Notes under the pieces: model-generated | What the model was told of the DNA's origin: nothing | The model's input: the letters and a program-made list of their open reading frames with translations, nothing else | Databases searched by the model: none | DNA from: Kitasatospora sp. MAP5-34 | GTDB taxonomy: Bacteria > Actinomycetota > Actinomycetes > Streptomycetales > Streptomycetaceae | Direction: 5' to 3' | DNA: 64,000 nucleotides | Assembly: GCF_029894335.1 (NCBI RefSeq) | Contig: NZ_JARXZC010000028.1 | Span: forward strand, 37,409-101,408 | Translations under genes and position numbers: made by a program | Shown: positions 32,370 through 40,414 of the stretch, piece by piece | Numbering within the stretch: the first letter of the stretch is position 1 | How the letters are laid out: each line of letters starts with the position of its first letter

Positions 32370-33670
32370 GAGGGCCTTTCGGGGGCGGGCGTACGCGGCG
32401 GGGTGAAGGCGCTGTAGAGCACCGGGAGGGAGGTCAGCGCCCGCGACCACGGCGACGGTCGCCAGGCCAGTTCGTTTGCGGGTACGGCGAGTTGGAGATC
32501 CGGCAGGCGATGGATCAGGGTCTCGACCGCCGTCTCGACGATCAGCCTGGCCGGGTGCTGCGCCGGGCAGACGTGCCGTCCGGCCCCCCAGGCGAGGTGC
32601 GCCCGGTTACCGCCGACCCCGCCGGGGCCGTGCACGGCCGGGTCCGCGTTGGCGCCCGCGAGCCCGAGCACCAGCATGTCGCCCGCGCTGATGTACTGGC
32701 CGCCGAGCACGGTGTCGCCGGTCGCCCAGCGGCCGGGGAAGTTCTGTGTCGGCGGGTCCCGCCAGAGCACCTCGTCCAGCGCGTCCGAGACGGTCAGCCG
32801 GCCGCCGGTCAGGGTGGCCCGGAACCGGCGGTCGGTGAGCAGCAGCCGCAGCGTGTTGCCCGTCCAGTTGATGGTGGTCTCGTTGCCCGCGACCAGGATC
32901 ACCACCAGGTGGTGCACCGCCTCCTCGTCGCTCAGCCCGGCGGAGTGCGCCAGCAGCCAGGAGGTCAGGTCGGCGCCGGGCTCGGCCCGGCTCCGGCGGA
33001 TCAGGTCGAGCAGGATCTCCTGGAACTCCTGGTTGGCCCGGATCGACTTCTCACTGCTGTCCACGAAGTGGCTGATCAGCTCGATCAGGTGCGGACCGGC
33101 CTCGGCGGGCAGCCCGAGCAGCCGGGTGAAGACCAGCAGCGGCAGCCGACGGGCGTACTGGGTGATCAGGTCGGCGGTGCCGTCCGGGCCCCAGCTGTCG
33201 ATCAGCCCGTTGGCGGCGGCCTCGGTGGTCTGCCGCAGCTGCCGGTGGTCGATCTTGGACAGTGTCTGGGCCACCGCGCCGCGCAGCCGCTGGTGCTCGG
33301 CGCCGTCCATGTTGAGCAGCGTCGGCCGCCACGAAGTCATCGGCAGCAGCCGCGAGTCGGCCTTCAGCCGGCCCTCCTTCGGTACTCGCCAGCGGCGCGA
33401 GTCCTTGGAGAACAGCTGTTCGTTGCGGGTGAGTTCGAGCAGTTCCGCGTAGCCGAGCACCAACCACGCCTCGACGCCCGGCTCCAGCTCGATCGGCGCG
33501 ACGTTGCCGTGCTGCTCGCGCATCCGGGCGTACAGCCCGTGCGGGTCCTCGGACACCGAGGCGCCGTACAGCGGGGTGACGCCCGCCGGGGTGCCGCCCA
33601 CCGGCTGGTGGGCCGGGCAGCCGACGGGTGGGGCCGGCGCTGGTGAGGTCTCGGACTGGGGAGTTGTCAT
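32216..33670 (-). CDS. Cytochrome P450, CYP157-like, lacking ExxR
   Basis: A 484-residue P450. The I-helix is AGNETT and the haem loop WGAGRHVCPA with Cys368. The K-helix reads DEVLWRD: where other P450s have ExxR this one has EVLW. Loss of ExxR is the published hallmark of the CYP157 family of streptomycete conservons. The conserved fold ends near residue 425 (LPVLYSAF). The last 55 or so residues are Pro/Ser/Thr-rich and are encoded across the start of the next gene, so the natural stop may have been lost. Its ATG overlaps the stop of the GTPase gene by four bases (ATGA). Confidence 0.87.
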   Translation of the reverse strand: MTTPQSETSPAPAPPVGCPAHQPVGGTPAGVTPLYGASVSEDPHGLYARMREQHGNVAPIELEPGVEAWLVLGYAELLELTRNEQLFSKDSRRWRVPKEGRLKADSRLLPMTSWRPTLLNMDGAEHQRLRGAVAQTLSKIDHRQLRQTTEAAANGLIDSWGPDGTADLITQYARRLPLLVFTRLLGLPAEAGPHLIELISHFVDSSEKSIRANQEFQEILLDLIRRSRAEPGADLTSWLLAHSAGLSDEEAVHHLVVILVAGNETTINWTGNTLRLLLTDRRFRATLTGGRLTVSDALDEVLWRDPPTQNFPGRWATGDTVLGGQYISAGDMLVLGLAGANADPAVHGPGGVGGNRAHLAWGAGRHVCPAQHPARLIVETAVETLIHRLPDLQLAVPANELAWRPSPWSRALTSLPVLYSAFTPPRTPAPERPSWTPPTFSPPTTSTPADSTPSDATSTPRTPDSARPGLRNWWNSLAGWWSGR

Positions 33671-34347
33671 TGCGGGAGCTCCAGGACGGAGGTCGAGTGC
33701 AGGTGGGAGACGAAGTCGATCAGCAGGTCGTACGCGGCCCGGCGGTCCCGGGCGTCACACCGGAGGATCGGCACCTCGGGCAGCAGGTCGAGCGCGACCC
33801 GGAGTTCCTCCTCCGGGTAACTCGGGCTGTCGGGGAAGGAGTTGACGGCGATCGCGAACGGAATCCGCTGCTCCTCCAACCGGCCCAGCACGTCGAAGCT
33901 CTCCTCGATCCGCCGGGCGTCCACCAGCGCGATCGCGCCGAGCGCCCCGCGTGAGAGGTCGTCCCAGAGCGGCCAGAACCGCTGCTGACCGGGGGTGCCG
34001 AAGAGGTAGAGGGCGAGCCTCGGGTTGAGCGTGATCCGGCCGAAGTCCAGGGCGACGGTCGTGGTGGTCTTGTCCGGACGGCCGGTGAGGTCGTCCACCC
34101 CCGCCCCGGCAGCGGTCATGGTCTCCTCGGTGCGCAGCGGGGCGATCTCGCTCAACGAGCCGACCAGCGTGGTCTTTCCCACCCCGAACGGGCCGGTGAT
34201 CAGGATCTTCACGGCGCCCTGCACGGTGGACGGCAGGTACTCGGGCCGGGTGGGAACGGCTGCGGCGGGGTCGGCTGTGGCGAAGTTGGCTTCGGCGAAG
34301 TCAGCATCGGCGAAACGGGCGGCTTCAGCGAAGTTGGCGGAGACCAA
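33667..34347 (-). CDS. cvnD: Conservon small GTPase-like ATP/GTP-binding protein
   Basis: A 226-residue MglA-like G protein. Walker A is GPFGVGKTT at 52-60. DLTGRPDKTTTTVALDFGR and LFGTPGQQRFWPLW match the switch regions and the G3 motif, and NSFPD replaces NKxD. The first 30 residues have a five-residue rhythm (NFAEA-ARFAD-ADFAE-ANFAT) like a short pentapeptide repeat. TTG 34347 has AGGAGG six bases upstream and lies 23 bases inside the DUF742 gene. In S. coelicolor, CvnA-D form a membrane-associated complex resembling eukaryotic G-protein-coupled systems. Confidence 0.9.
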   Translation of the reverse strand: MVSANFAEAARFADADFAEANFATADPAAAVPTRPEYLPSTVQGAVKILITGPFGVGKTTLVGSLSEIAPLRTEETMTAAGAGVDDLTGRPDKTTTTVALDFGRITLNPRLALYLFGTPGQQRFWPLWDDLSRGALGAIALVDARRIEESFDVLGRLEEQRIPFAIAVNSFPDSPSYPEEELRVALDLLPEVPILRCDARDRRAAYDLLIDFVSHLHSTSVLELPQ

Positions 34348-34690
34348 GGAGAACCTCCTCGAGGAGGGTGGAGGGCAGACGTTCGGCCTGCTGGACGGGC
34401 GGTCTCACGTGAACGGCACCGAGATCCCAGAGGTCACCGATCAGCACCTTGACCACGCCGAGCGGCAGGCTCAGGTACGCGGCGATCTCGGCGACCGAGA
34501 GCAGCTCGCCGCAGAGTTCCAGAATCCGCAGGTGTTCCCGGTTGAGGCCGGTACCGTCGGCGTCGAGGTCGGGGAGATCACCGAGCCCGGCCGCCGGCGC
34601 GGTGCTGACCAGGCTCTCCAGCGCCAGCACGTTCCGGCTCGGCCGGCTGCGGCCACCCGTGATGACGTACGGGCGGACCGGGCCGCTCAA
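34325..34690 (-). CDS. cvnC: Conservon DUF742 protein
   Basis: A 121-residue DUF742 protein. It opens with VRPYVITGGRSRPSRN, typical of the family, followed by a winged-helix-like region (LSVAEIAAYLSLPLGVVKVL). The start is TTG 34690, sharing TTGA with the stop of the roadblock gene, so translation is coupled. It acts as the third component of the conservon complex; the biochemical function is unsettled. Confidence 0.9.
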   Translation of the reverse strand: MSGPVRPYVITGGRSRPSRNVLALESLVSTAPAAGLGDLPDLDADGTGLNREHLRILELCGELLSVAEIAAYLSLPLGVVKVLIGDLWDLGAVHVRPPVQQAERLPSTLLEEVLLGLRQLR

Positions 34691-35100
34691 CGGAGTTCCC
34701 CGACGGCCTGTTCCACCCGGGGCGGGCTGGTCAGGTGCGCACCGAGCCGCTCCACCAGCACCTGCATCTGGTACGCCACCAGCCCGGCGTCCACGGCCTC
34801 GCCGGTCACCACCGCCAGGTGGGTCCCGGCCCCGGCCGCCACGATGAAGAGGTAGCCGCCGCCGTACTCGATGATGATCTGGCGGGTGCTGCTCCGCTGC
34901 CCGCCGAAGCCCTGGGCGACGCCCCGGGCCAGCGACTGCAGCCCGGAGCAGGCGGCGGCGAGGCGCTCGGCGTCCTCGCGGGCGATCCGCTCGCTGCGAC
35001 CGATCTCCAGGCCGTCGTTGGACACCACGACGGCGTGCTGGACCTCGGGGACGTTGACGATGTCGGTGAGCAGCCAGCCGAGGTCAGGATTCGGGGTCAT
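34687..35100 (-). CDS. cvnB: Conservon roadblock/LC7 protein
   Basis: A 137-residue roadblock/LC7 domain protein (LGWLLTDIVNVPEVQHAVVV, SNDGL, and the second half with GYLFIVAAG). These proteins regulate the partner small GTPase, probably as nucleotide-exchange or GAP-like factors. ATG 35100 has GGAG six bases upstream. It follows the kinase-like gene with a 77-bp gap. Confidence 0.9.
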   Translation of the reverse strand: MTPNPDLGWLLTDIVNVPEVQHAVVVSNDGLEIGRSERIAREDAERLAAACSGLQSLARGVAQGFGGQRSSTRQIIIEYGGGYLFIVAAGAGTHLAVVTGEAVDAGLVAYQMQVLVERLGAHLTSPPRVEQAVGELR

Positions 35101-35177
35101 GGGATTCTCCGGAGCGCTGGGGAGGTCGGGGGGCTTGGGGGGAAGGGGGCCTGCGGGTGCTACGGGCCTTGCGGGTG

Positions 35178-36458
35178 CTACGAGTTCGGCGAGCCTTGCA
35201 GGTCCTGCGGAAGGTTCTGCGGCGGGTACCGCACCGGGTACTCCCGGGGGTACTGGTGGTGCCTGGCGGCGGACCGGCCGCTGGCGGTACCGGCCTGGAA
35301 GAGCGCCATGAACGCCTGCGCCTCCTGCGCCGATCTCGGCGGCACGGGGACGTCGTCGGGCTCGGCCGGCTGCGGTTCGGGAGTGACACCACGCCGGTTG
35401 GTACGACGCGGCAACCCGGTCGTCGGCAACCCGGTCGTGGGCAACCCCGTCGGCAGCCCGGCGGGCGGCAGCTGCGGAGTCGGCGCGGCGGCCTCGACCC
35501 GAGCGGGGGCCGGGGTCGGTGCCGGGGGCGGAGCAGGGGCCGACACGGGGACGGGCGCCGGGCCCGGCAGCGGTTCGGTGAGCAGTGCGGTCGGCAGCAG
35601 CACCACCACCCGGACCCCGCCGTACGGCGAGGGCGCCGAGCTGAGCGTGGCCCGGAAGCCGTACTGCTCGGCAAGGCGCCCGACCGCCGCGAGGCCCAAC
35701 TGCGGTACCTCGCCGAGCCGGGAGACCTCCAGCGTGGAGCCGCCCGCGAGGGCGGCGGCGGCCTTCTCGACGGCGTGCTCGGGCATGCCGACGCCGCCGT
35801 CGTCGATCTCGATGACGGCGCCGTTGTGGACGGGCATCAGGGTGACGAACACCTGGGTGCTGGGCGGCGAGTAGCGGGTGGCGTTGTCGAGCAGTTCGGC
35901 GACCGCGTGGATCAGGGCCTCGGCGGCGGCGCCGACCACGGCGGTCTCGATCCGGCTGCGCACCACCACCCGCTGGAAGGGCAGGATGCGCGACTGGGCG
36001 CCGCGCACCACGTCCTCCAGGGCGACGGGCTCGGGCCAGTGCCGTCCGGCGCGGGCTCCGCAGAGGACGGCCAGGGTCTGGGCCAGCCGGGCCTGTTGGG
36101 CTGCGGCGTGGTCGGCCTTGAGCAGGCCCTCCAGCAGCTCCGGGTCGTCGTGGGTGCGTTCCATCTCGTCCAGCCCGGCCTGCTGGTCGTGGGCCATCAC
36201 CAGGATCCGGCGGGCCACGCTGAGGAAGGCCCGCTGGGTCGACGCGTTGAGGTCCTGTTCGCGCTGGGTCGCGGCGCTCTCGGCGCTGCGATGCGCGGCC
36301 TCGGTCCGGAACTGCTCGCGCAGCGCCTCGTACTGGCGCTGCTGGTCCCGTAGTCGGGCGCCGAGGGTGCGGTTGACCGCGCGGTACCGGGCGGCGGCCA
36401 ACACCGAGAGAGCGGCGAGTACGCCGGCTGCCGAGCCGAACCACTGAGTCATCGTCAC
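35178..36458 (-). CDS. cvnA: Conservon membrane sensor ATPase (histidine-kinase-like)
   Basis: A 426-residue sensor. It has one N-terminal membrane segment (about 7-24), a coiled-coil-prone stretch (30-75), and a GHKL ATPase domain (about 160-290) with ELLDNATRYSPP (N box) and EIDDGGVGM (G1 box). The tail is long and Pro-rich with repeated GLPTTGLPTTG. No phosphoacceptor His in an H-box context is evident, in line with other conservon sensors. Start choices are GTG 36458 or ATG 36452, neither with a ribosome binding site. It is the first gene of the operon cvnA-B-C-D-P450-P450. Confidence 0.88.
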   Translation of the reverse strand: MTMTQWFGSAAGVLAALSVLAAARYRAVNRTLGARLRDQQRQYEALREQFRTEAAHRSAESAATQREQDLNASTQRAFLSVARRILVMAHDQQAGLDEMERTHDDPELLEGLLKADHAAAQQARLAQTLAVLCGARAGRHWPEPVALEDVVRGAQSRILPFQRVVVRSRIETAVVGAAAEALIHAVAELLDNATRYSPPSTQVFVTLMPVHNGAVIEIDDGGVGMPEHAVEKAAAALAGGSTLEVSRLGEVPQLGLAAVGRLAEQYGFRATLSSAPSPYGGVRVVVLLPTALLTEPLPGPAPVPVSAPAPPPAPTPAPARVEAAAPTPQLPPAGLPTGLPTTGLPTTGLPRRTNRRGVTPEPQPAEPDDVPVPPRSAQEAQAFMALFQAGTASGRSAARHHQYPREYPVRYPPQNLPQDLQGSPNS

Positions 36459-36659
36459 GCGGCGAATTCTAGGGTGATGATCCTACCGAAGTGTGAACAG
36501 TTCTGACGTTCGGTGACCTGCTACGGACAATTTCTCTTCGTCGGACCGCCCTCGCCCCGACTCGTCCTGCTACGGAGTTGTTTCGGGCCAGTTGGCGCGA
36601 TGCGGCGCGATGCGGCGCGGCAGGAGCTGCTCGGCCGTCGGGCACGACGGGTGCTGCGG

Positions 36660-36875
36660 CTACTGCCCGTCGCTCTCGCCGTACGGCTGCTGGGCACGCG
36701 CCGGGACGGGACGCAGTGAGCGCAGCCCGCGTGCCACCGCGAACGCGCGGCGGGCGACGGCGGCGAAGGTCTCCGGCTCCGGGGCGTACGAGGTGGCCGG
36801 GAGGCCGTCCGACGTGGCGCGCGGGTTCGGGATGAGGCCGGTGACGGGCCGGGTGGTCGGCGCGGTCTGCGTCAT
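36660..36875 (-). CDS. Small hypothetical protein
   Basis: A 71-residue frame (MTQTAPTTRPVTGLIPNPRA...) with ATG 36875 and a GGATGTGG stretch upstream. It is rich in Pro, Arg and Ala, without membrane segment or signal peptide. It sits 200 bp upstream of the conservon on the same strand. I do not recognise it; codon usage looks coding, but the case rests on little. Confidence 0.45.
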   Translation of the reverse strand: MTQTAPTTRPVTGLIPNPRATSDGLPATSYAPEPETFAAVARRAFAVARGLRSLRPVPARAQQPYGESDGQ

Positions 36876-37063
36876 GTGCCCACATCCTTCGTGAGTTCGA
36901 TGGCCTGGCGGCCCGACGGTACGACTACCCAGGCGGGAGCCAGTGTCACCTGGGACAGGCGACAGAATGGTCTCGAAACCCACCCGAATCGGTACCGGTC
37001 GGACGGTAACCCGTCCACCCTTGGACCTGCGCACTGGGGTGACACCCTGTGCCCCGGCCCTTC

Positions 37064-37114
37064 ACCCGTCAAGGGGTCGGACCCGTCAAGCGGTCGCACC
37101 CGTCAGGCGGTCGG
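37064..37114. repeat. 17-bp tandem repeats, three units
   Basis: Units start at 37064, 37081 and 37098, with consensus ACCCGTCAAGCGGTCGG. They lie just beyond the 3' end of the TetR gene, in a 270-bp gap that otherwise shows only a short hairpin (GGACGG-TAAC-CCGTCC) near 37000. Confidence 0.85.
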
Positions 37115-37145
37115 CGTCCCGCGTCGTACGGTCGGCGCCCTGGCG

Positions 37146-37715
37146 TCAGGCCGTCGGCCAGGCCCGTAGGCCTTCCGTCAGTACCCGTACCAACCGCTGC
37201 TGGGTCACCACCAGGTCGGCGGCGAGCTGGAACGCCCCGCCGGTCGCCAGCGAGGCGAAGCCGTGCGCCGTCGCACGGACCGTACGGGCGGCGTGGATCG
37301 CCTCGGTGCCGTCCAGCCCGTACCCGCGCAGCACCGCCACGATCACCCCGACCAGCCGGGCGGCGGCCCGCCGCAGCTCGGCGTCCTCCTGCGGGGCCTG
37401 CGGCAGCGCCGCGTACCGGTACGGGTGGCGCTCGGCGTAGCCGATGTAGGCCCCCAGCAGCGCTTCGACCGCGTCGTCCCGGCTCCGCCCGAGGACGGCC
37501 TCCGCGAGCGCCTCGGCCAGTTCCTCCGTCACCCGGACCGCGACCAGGCGGCGCAGTTCGGGCAGGCCGCCGCTGACGTGCTTGTACAGCGACGGGGTGG
37601 CGACACCCGCCCTGGCGGCGACGGCGGCCAGCGTGAGGGCCTCCGGGCCGGTCTCGTCGATCAGGTCCAGGGCGTGGCCGAGGACACCGGCGGGGGTGAG
37701 TCCGACTCTGGGCAT
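37146..37715 (-). CDS. TetR/AcrR family repressor
   Basis: A 189-residue regulator. The N-terminal TetR helix-turn-helix spans about 8-55 (LTLAAVAARAGVATPSLYKHV); the C-terminal ligand domain is of the WHG/TetR_C type. ATG 37715 overlaps the hydrolase stop by one base (TGATG), so the two are one operon. The perfect 10-bp palindrome at 38736-38756 between the hydrolase and the divergent tautomerase gene is the likely operator. The repressor would then control both its own operon and the tautomerase. Confidence 0.88.
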   Translation of the reverse strand: MPRVGLTPAGVLGHALDLIDETGPEALTLAAVAARAGVATPSLYKHVSGGLPELRRLVAVRVTEELAEALAEAVLGRSRDDAVEALLGAYIGYAERHPYRYAALPQAPQEDAELRRAAARLVGVIVAVLRGYGLDGTEAIHAARTVRATAHGFASLATGGAFQLAADLVVTQQRLVRVLTEGLRAWPTA

Positions 37716-38674
37716 CAGTTGGTCCTGGTGTTCTCGGTGTTCTCGGTGTTCTGGGTCTTCCGGGTCTTCTCGGCGGCCCGGGTGGCCTCGGTGTTCTCGC
37801 CGATCCCGGTGATTTCGGCCAGGAAGGGGAGCAGCGCGTCGGCGGTGGCCTGCGGGAACTCGGCCATCGGGTAGTGTCCGGCGCCCTCGATCATCACCTT
37901 ACGGGCGTTCAGGGCCTGCGCCTGGCGGTCGGCGACCACGGCCGGGGAGGGGAAGTCGGGGTCCTTGCTGCCCATCACCACCAGGGCGGGGCTGCGCACG
38001 GCGGCACACCAGCCGACGGGGGCGGAGTCGCCGGTGACGTAGCCACGGGTGGCGATCCGGCGGCCGGGGGTGCGGAGGGCGTCGACCAGGCCGCTGCGGT
38101 ACTCCTCGAAGTCGGCGGGCTTGGCGGTGGGGTACGCCATGTACTTCAGGTACCAGCCCCAGACGGCCGGGAACCACAGGACGGCCGCGCCCAGCACCTT
38201 GCCGATCCCACGCTGGAAGGCGTTCTGCGGGAGGTTCTCGACGAAGCCGTCGAGCAGCGCGATCCCGGCCACCCGCTCGGGGGCCAGGCCGGCGGCCTTG
38301 ACCACGGTGGCGGCGGTGTACGAGCTGCCGACCAGGACGGCGCGCTCGACGTTCAGGTGGTCCAGCAGTGCGAGCACGTCGTCGGCGATCGCGGCGGGGG
38401 AGTAGTCGTCCCAGGCGATCGAGGACTCGCCGAAGCCGCGCAGGTCCATGGTGATCACCCGGTGCCCGGCCGCGACCAGCAGCGGGTGCAGGTGCCGGTA
38501 GGTGGTGCGGGAGTCGAGCATGCCCGGGAGCAGCACGACCGCGATGTCGGTGGCACCGGCGGCATCGGCTGCGTTGGTGCCGGTGCCGGTGCCGGTGGCC
38601 GTGTCGTCGAAGGCGATCCGGCCGCCGGGGAGGGTGAGGAACTGGGTGCGGGCGCTGCTGGCGGTGCTGGTCAT
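37715..38674 (-). CDS. Alpha/beta hydrolase
   Basis: A 319-residue hydrolase with the usual landmarks: LLPGMLD oxyanion region, DLRGFGES, the nucleophile elbow VGSSYTA, the acid in SKDPDFP and the His in EGAGHYP. The C-terminal tail is a low-complexity stretch (KTQNTENTENT) from a 9-bp repeat. ATG 38674 has AGGAGG six bases upstream. It is co-transcribed with the TetR gene and divergent from a 4-oxalocrotonate-tautomerase-like gene. The substrate is unknown. Confidence 0.85.
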   Translation of the reverse strand: MTSTASSARTQFLTLPGGRIAFDDTATGTGTGTNAADAAGATDIAVVLLPGMLDSRTTYRHLHPLLVAAGHRVITMDLRGFGESSIAWDDYSPAAIADDVLALLDHLNVERAVLVGSSYTAATVVKAAGLAPERVAGIALLDGFVENLPQNAFQRGIGKVLGAAVLWFPAVWGWYLKYMAYPTAKPADFEEYRSGLVDALRTPGRRIATRGYVTGDSAPVGWCAAVRSPALVVMGSKDPDFPSPAVVADRQAQALNARKVMIEGAGHYPMAEFPQATADALLPFLAEITGIGENTEATRAAEKTRKTQNTENTENTRTN

Positions 38675-38735
38675 CGCGGGCCTCCTGGGCTGCTGTCCGA
38701 GCTTTCGGTCCGAGCTGCTTCCTGTAGCCGCAAAG

Positions 38736-38756
38736 CTATGGCTAATAGCCATAGCC
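38736..38756. promoter_or_regulatory. TetR operator palindrome
   Basis: A perfect inverted repeat with arms GCTATGGCTA and TAGCCATAGC around a single A. It lies 62 bp before the hydrolase start and 52 bp before the tautomerase start. Size and symmetry are typical for a TetR dimer site. Confidence 0.8.
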
Positions 38757-38807
38757 GTCAAGTGGATGGTGAGGAGTCCGCGCGAAGGGGTGTTGTACGG
38801 TGCCGTC

Positions 38808-39026
38808 ATGCCGTTCATCAACGTGAAGCAGTTGGCCGGTCGCACCGACGAGCAGAAGGCCGAGCTCACCCGTGAACTCACCGCCACGTACGCGCGGATC
38901 ACGGGTGTGACCCCGGCGAACATCTGGGTGGCGATCGAGGAGATCCCGGCCGAGAACTGGTCGGCGGGCGGTGTCACCTTCGCGGAGCGGGCCGCCGCCA
39001 AGGCCCGGAGTGCGGAAGGCCAGTAA
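38808..39026 (+). CDS. 4-oxalocrotonate tautomerase family protein
   Basis: A 72-residue tautomerase. Met is followed by Pro (MPFINVKQLAGR), so the catalytic Pro1 would be exposed after Met removal; the fold pattern beta-alpha-beta is clear. Such enzymes act as small oligomers on enol/keto substrates. ATG 38808 has no strong ribosome binding site. It is divergent from the hydrolase/TetR operon with the shared palindrome between them, and the hydrolase plus tautomerase pair hints at degradation of a carbonyl compound. Confidence 0.87.
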   Translation: MPFINVKQLAGRTDEQKAELTRELTATYARITGVTPANIWVAIEEIPAENWSAGGVTFAERAAAKARSAEGQ

Positions 39027-39187
39027 CGCGCAGGGGCCGGCTGCGGGCCGGCGGTGAGGCGGTGAACGCCTCTCCGTCCCAGGAGACTTGGACCGTCCCG
39101 TGCGGGCGGCTTGGAATCAGGGGCTCCTAGGATTAACGTTTGATAACGCAGCGCGGTCGGCAACGCCGTACCCGAAACGGCACCGTG

Positions 39188-39340
39188 CGCCGTCGCCTAA
39201 TCCGCAGGGCCCGCCTTCGCCGGCAGGCCCGGGAGCCGGGGAACCACGTTCCATGGGGTGAATCAGCCGGGCCACAAACCCGGTCGTAGGAGACCTTCCT
39301 GCTCCGAACCCGTCAGCTAACCCGGTAGGCGCGAAGGAAG
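39188..39340 (+). ncRNA. Cyclic di-AMP riboswitch (ydaO/yuaA class)
   Basis: The 5' region of the M23 gene has the conserved blocks of this class: GTCGCCTAATCCG near the start, GGGGAACCA, GGGTGAATC, GTAGGAGACCTTCC, and CCGAACCCGTCAGCTAACC followed by GGTAGGCG. The GGTAGGCG pairs back to CGCC at the start. In streptomycetes this riboswitch sits before cell-wall hydrolase genes (rpfA and NlpC/P60 or M23 peptidases) and turns them off when c-di-AMP is high. Ends are approximate. Confidence 0.9.
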
Positions 39341-39358
39341 GAAAGGAGCGCGCCTCCC

Positions 39359-40237
39359 TTGGCGTCGACGCACTCCCCCAGCACCCCCGGCACGGCCACC
39401 AGGCTGCTCGAGCACCCCTCGGAGCAGCCGCCGGACGCGGCTCCCGACCAGGGCTCGCGGCACCGGATGCCCCGCCAGACGCGCAGCGGCGGCCCGCTGA
39501 TCGGCGTCACCGCGATGGCCGCCTCGCTCGGCGCGACCGGCTTCGCCGCCGCCACCCCGGCCGCCGCAGCTACGCCGCCCGCACCAGCCCCGGCCGTCGC
39601 GGCTCCTGACGAGTCGTCGACGATCGCCCTCTCGGCGGACCCCGGACTCGCCCTCGCCGCCCGCATCCAGCAGCAGGCCGACGGTCAGCGCACCTCCGCC
39701 GACGAGACCGCGCGGCTCGCCGCCGCGAAGGTGGCCGAGGCCAAGCGCGCCGCCCAGCAGGCAGAGGCCCAGGCCCACGCGAAGGCCGAGGCGGAAGCCG
39801 AGGCGGCGGTGGTGGCGGAAGCCGAGCAGGCCGTGGATCTCGGCACCTTCACACTGCCGACCACCAACTACACGCTCACCGCGCACTACGGCCAGTCCGG
39901 CTCGTACTGGGCCCACCTGCACACCGGCCTGGACTTCGCGGCCCCCAACGGCACCCCCGTCACCGCCCTCGGCGCGGGCACCGTCACCTCGGCGGGCTGG
40001 TCCGGCGCGTACGGCTACCGGGTGATCCAGACCCTGCCGGACGGTACCGAGGTCTGGTACTGCCACCTCTCCGCGATCACCACCACCTCCGGTCCCGTCA
40101 CCCCGGGCACCCCCATCGGCAAGGTCGGCGCCACCGGCAATGTCACCGGCCCCCACCTCCACCTGGAGGTCCGCCCGGACGGCGCCGCCCCGATCGACCC
40201 GCTGCCCTGGCTCCAGGCGCACGGCGTCCAGCCGTAG
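39359..40237 (+). CDS. M23 family cell-wall peptidase
   Basis: A 292-residue exported metallopeptidase. About 45 hydrophilic residues precede the signal segment (PLIGVTAMAASLGATGFAAA). An Ala/Glu-rich coiled coil follows (about 115-160), then a LytM/M23 domain (about 175-285) with zinc ligands in HLHTGLDFA and in GPHLHLEV. It would cut peptidoglycan cross-bridges during growth or germination. TTG 39359 follows AAAGGAG; no closer ATG precedes the signal. It is controlled by the c-di-AMP riboswitch just upstream. A 16-bp repeat array starts right after the stop. Confidence 0.9.
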   Translation: MASTHSPSTPGTATRLLEHPSEQPPDAAPDQGSRHRMPRQTRSGGPLIGVTAMAASLGATGFAAATPAAAATPPAPAPAVAAPDESSTIALSADPGLALAARIQQQADGQRTSADETARLAAAKVAEAKRAAQQAEAQAHAKAEAEAEAAVVAEAEQAVDLGTFTLPTTNYTLTAHYGQSGSYWAHLHTGLDFAAPNGTPVTALGAGTVTSAGWSGAYGYRVIQTLPDGTEVWYCHLSAITTTSGPVTPGTPIGKVGATGNVTGPHLHLEVRPDGAAPIDPLPWLQAHGVQP

Positions 40238-40238
40238 G

Positions 40239-40378
40239 CAGGCCCGTACACACGCGCGCCCGTACACACGCAGGCCCACGCACACGCAGGCCCACGCACA
40301 CGCAGGCCCACGCACACGCAGGCCCACGCACACGCAGGCCCACGCACACGCACACGCACGCGCACGCGCACGCGCACG
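40239..40378. repeat. 16-bp tandem repeats, seven units, then CAC/CGCACG simple repeat
   Basis: Units start at 40239, 40255, 40271, 40287, 40303, 40319 and 40335, exactly 16 bp apart. The last five are identical (CAGGCCCACGCACACG) and the first two diverged. They run into alternating CACACG/CGCACG up to about 40378. The array fills the gap between two convergent genes, starting one base after the M23 stop. Confidence 0.95.
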
Positions 40379-40414
40379 TACCGACGCGAGGGGCGCCCGC
40401 CATCCGGTGGGCGC

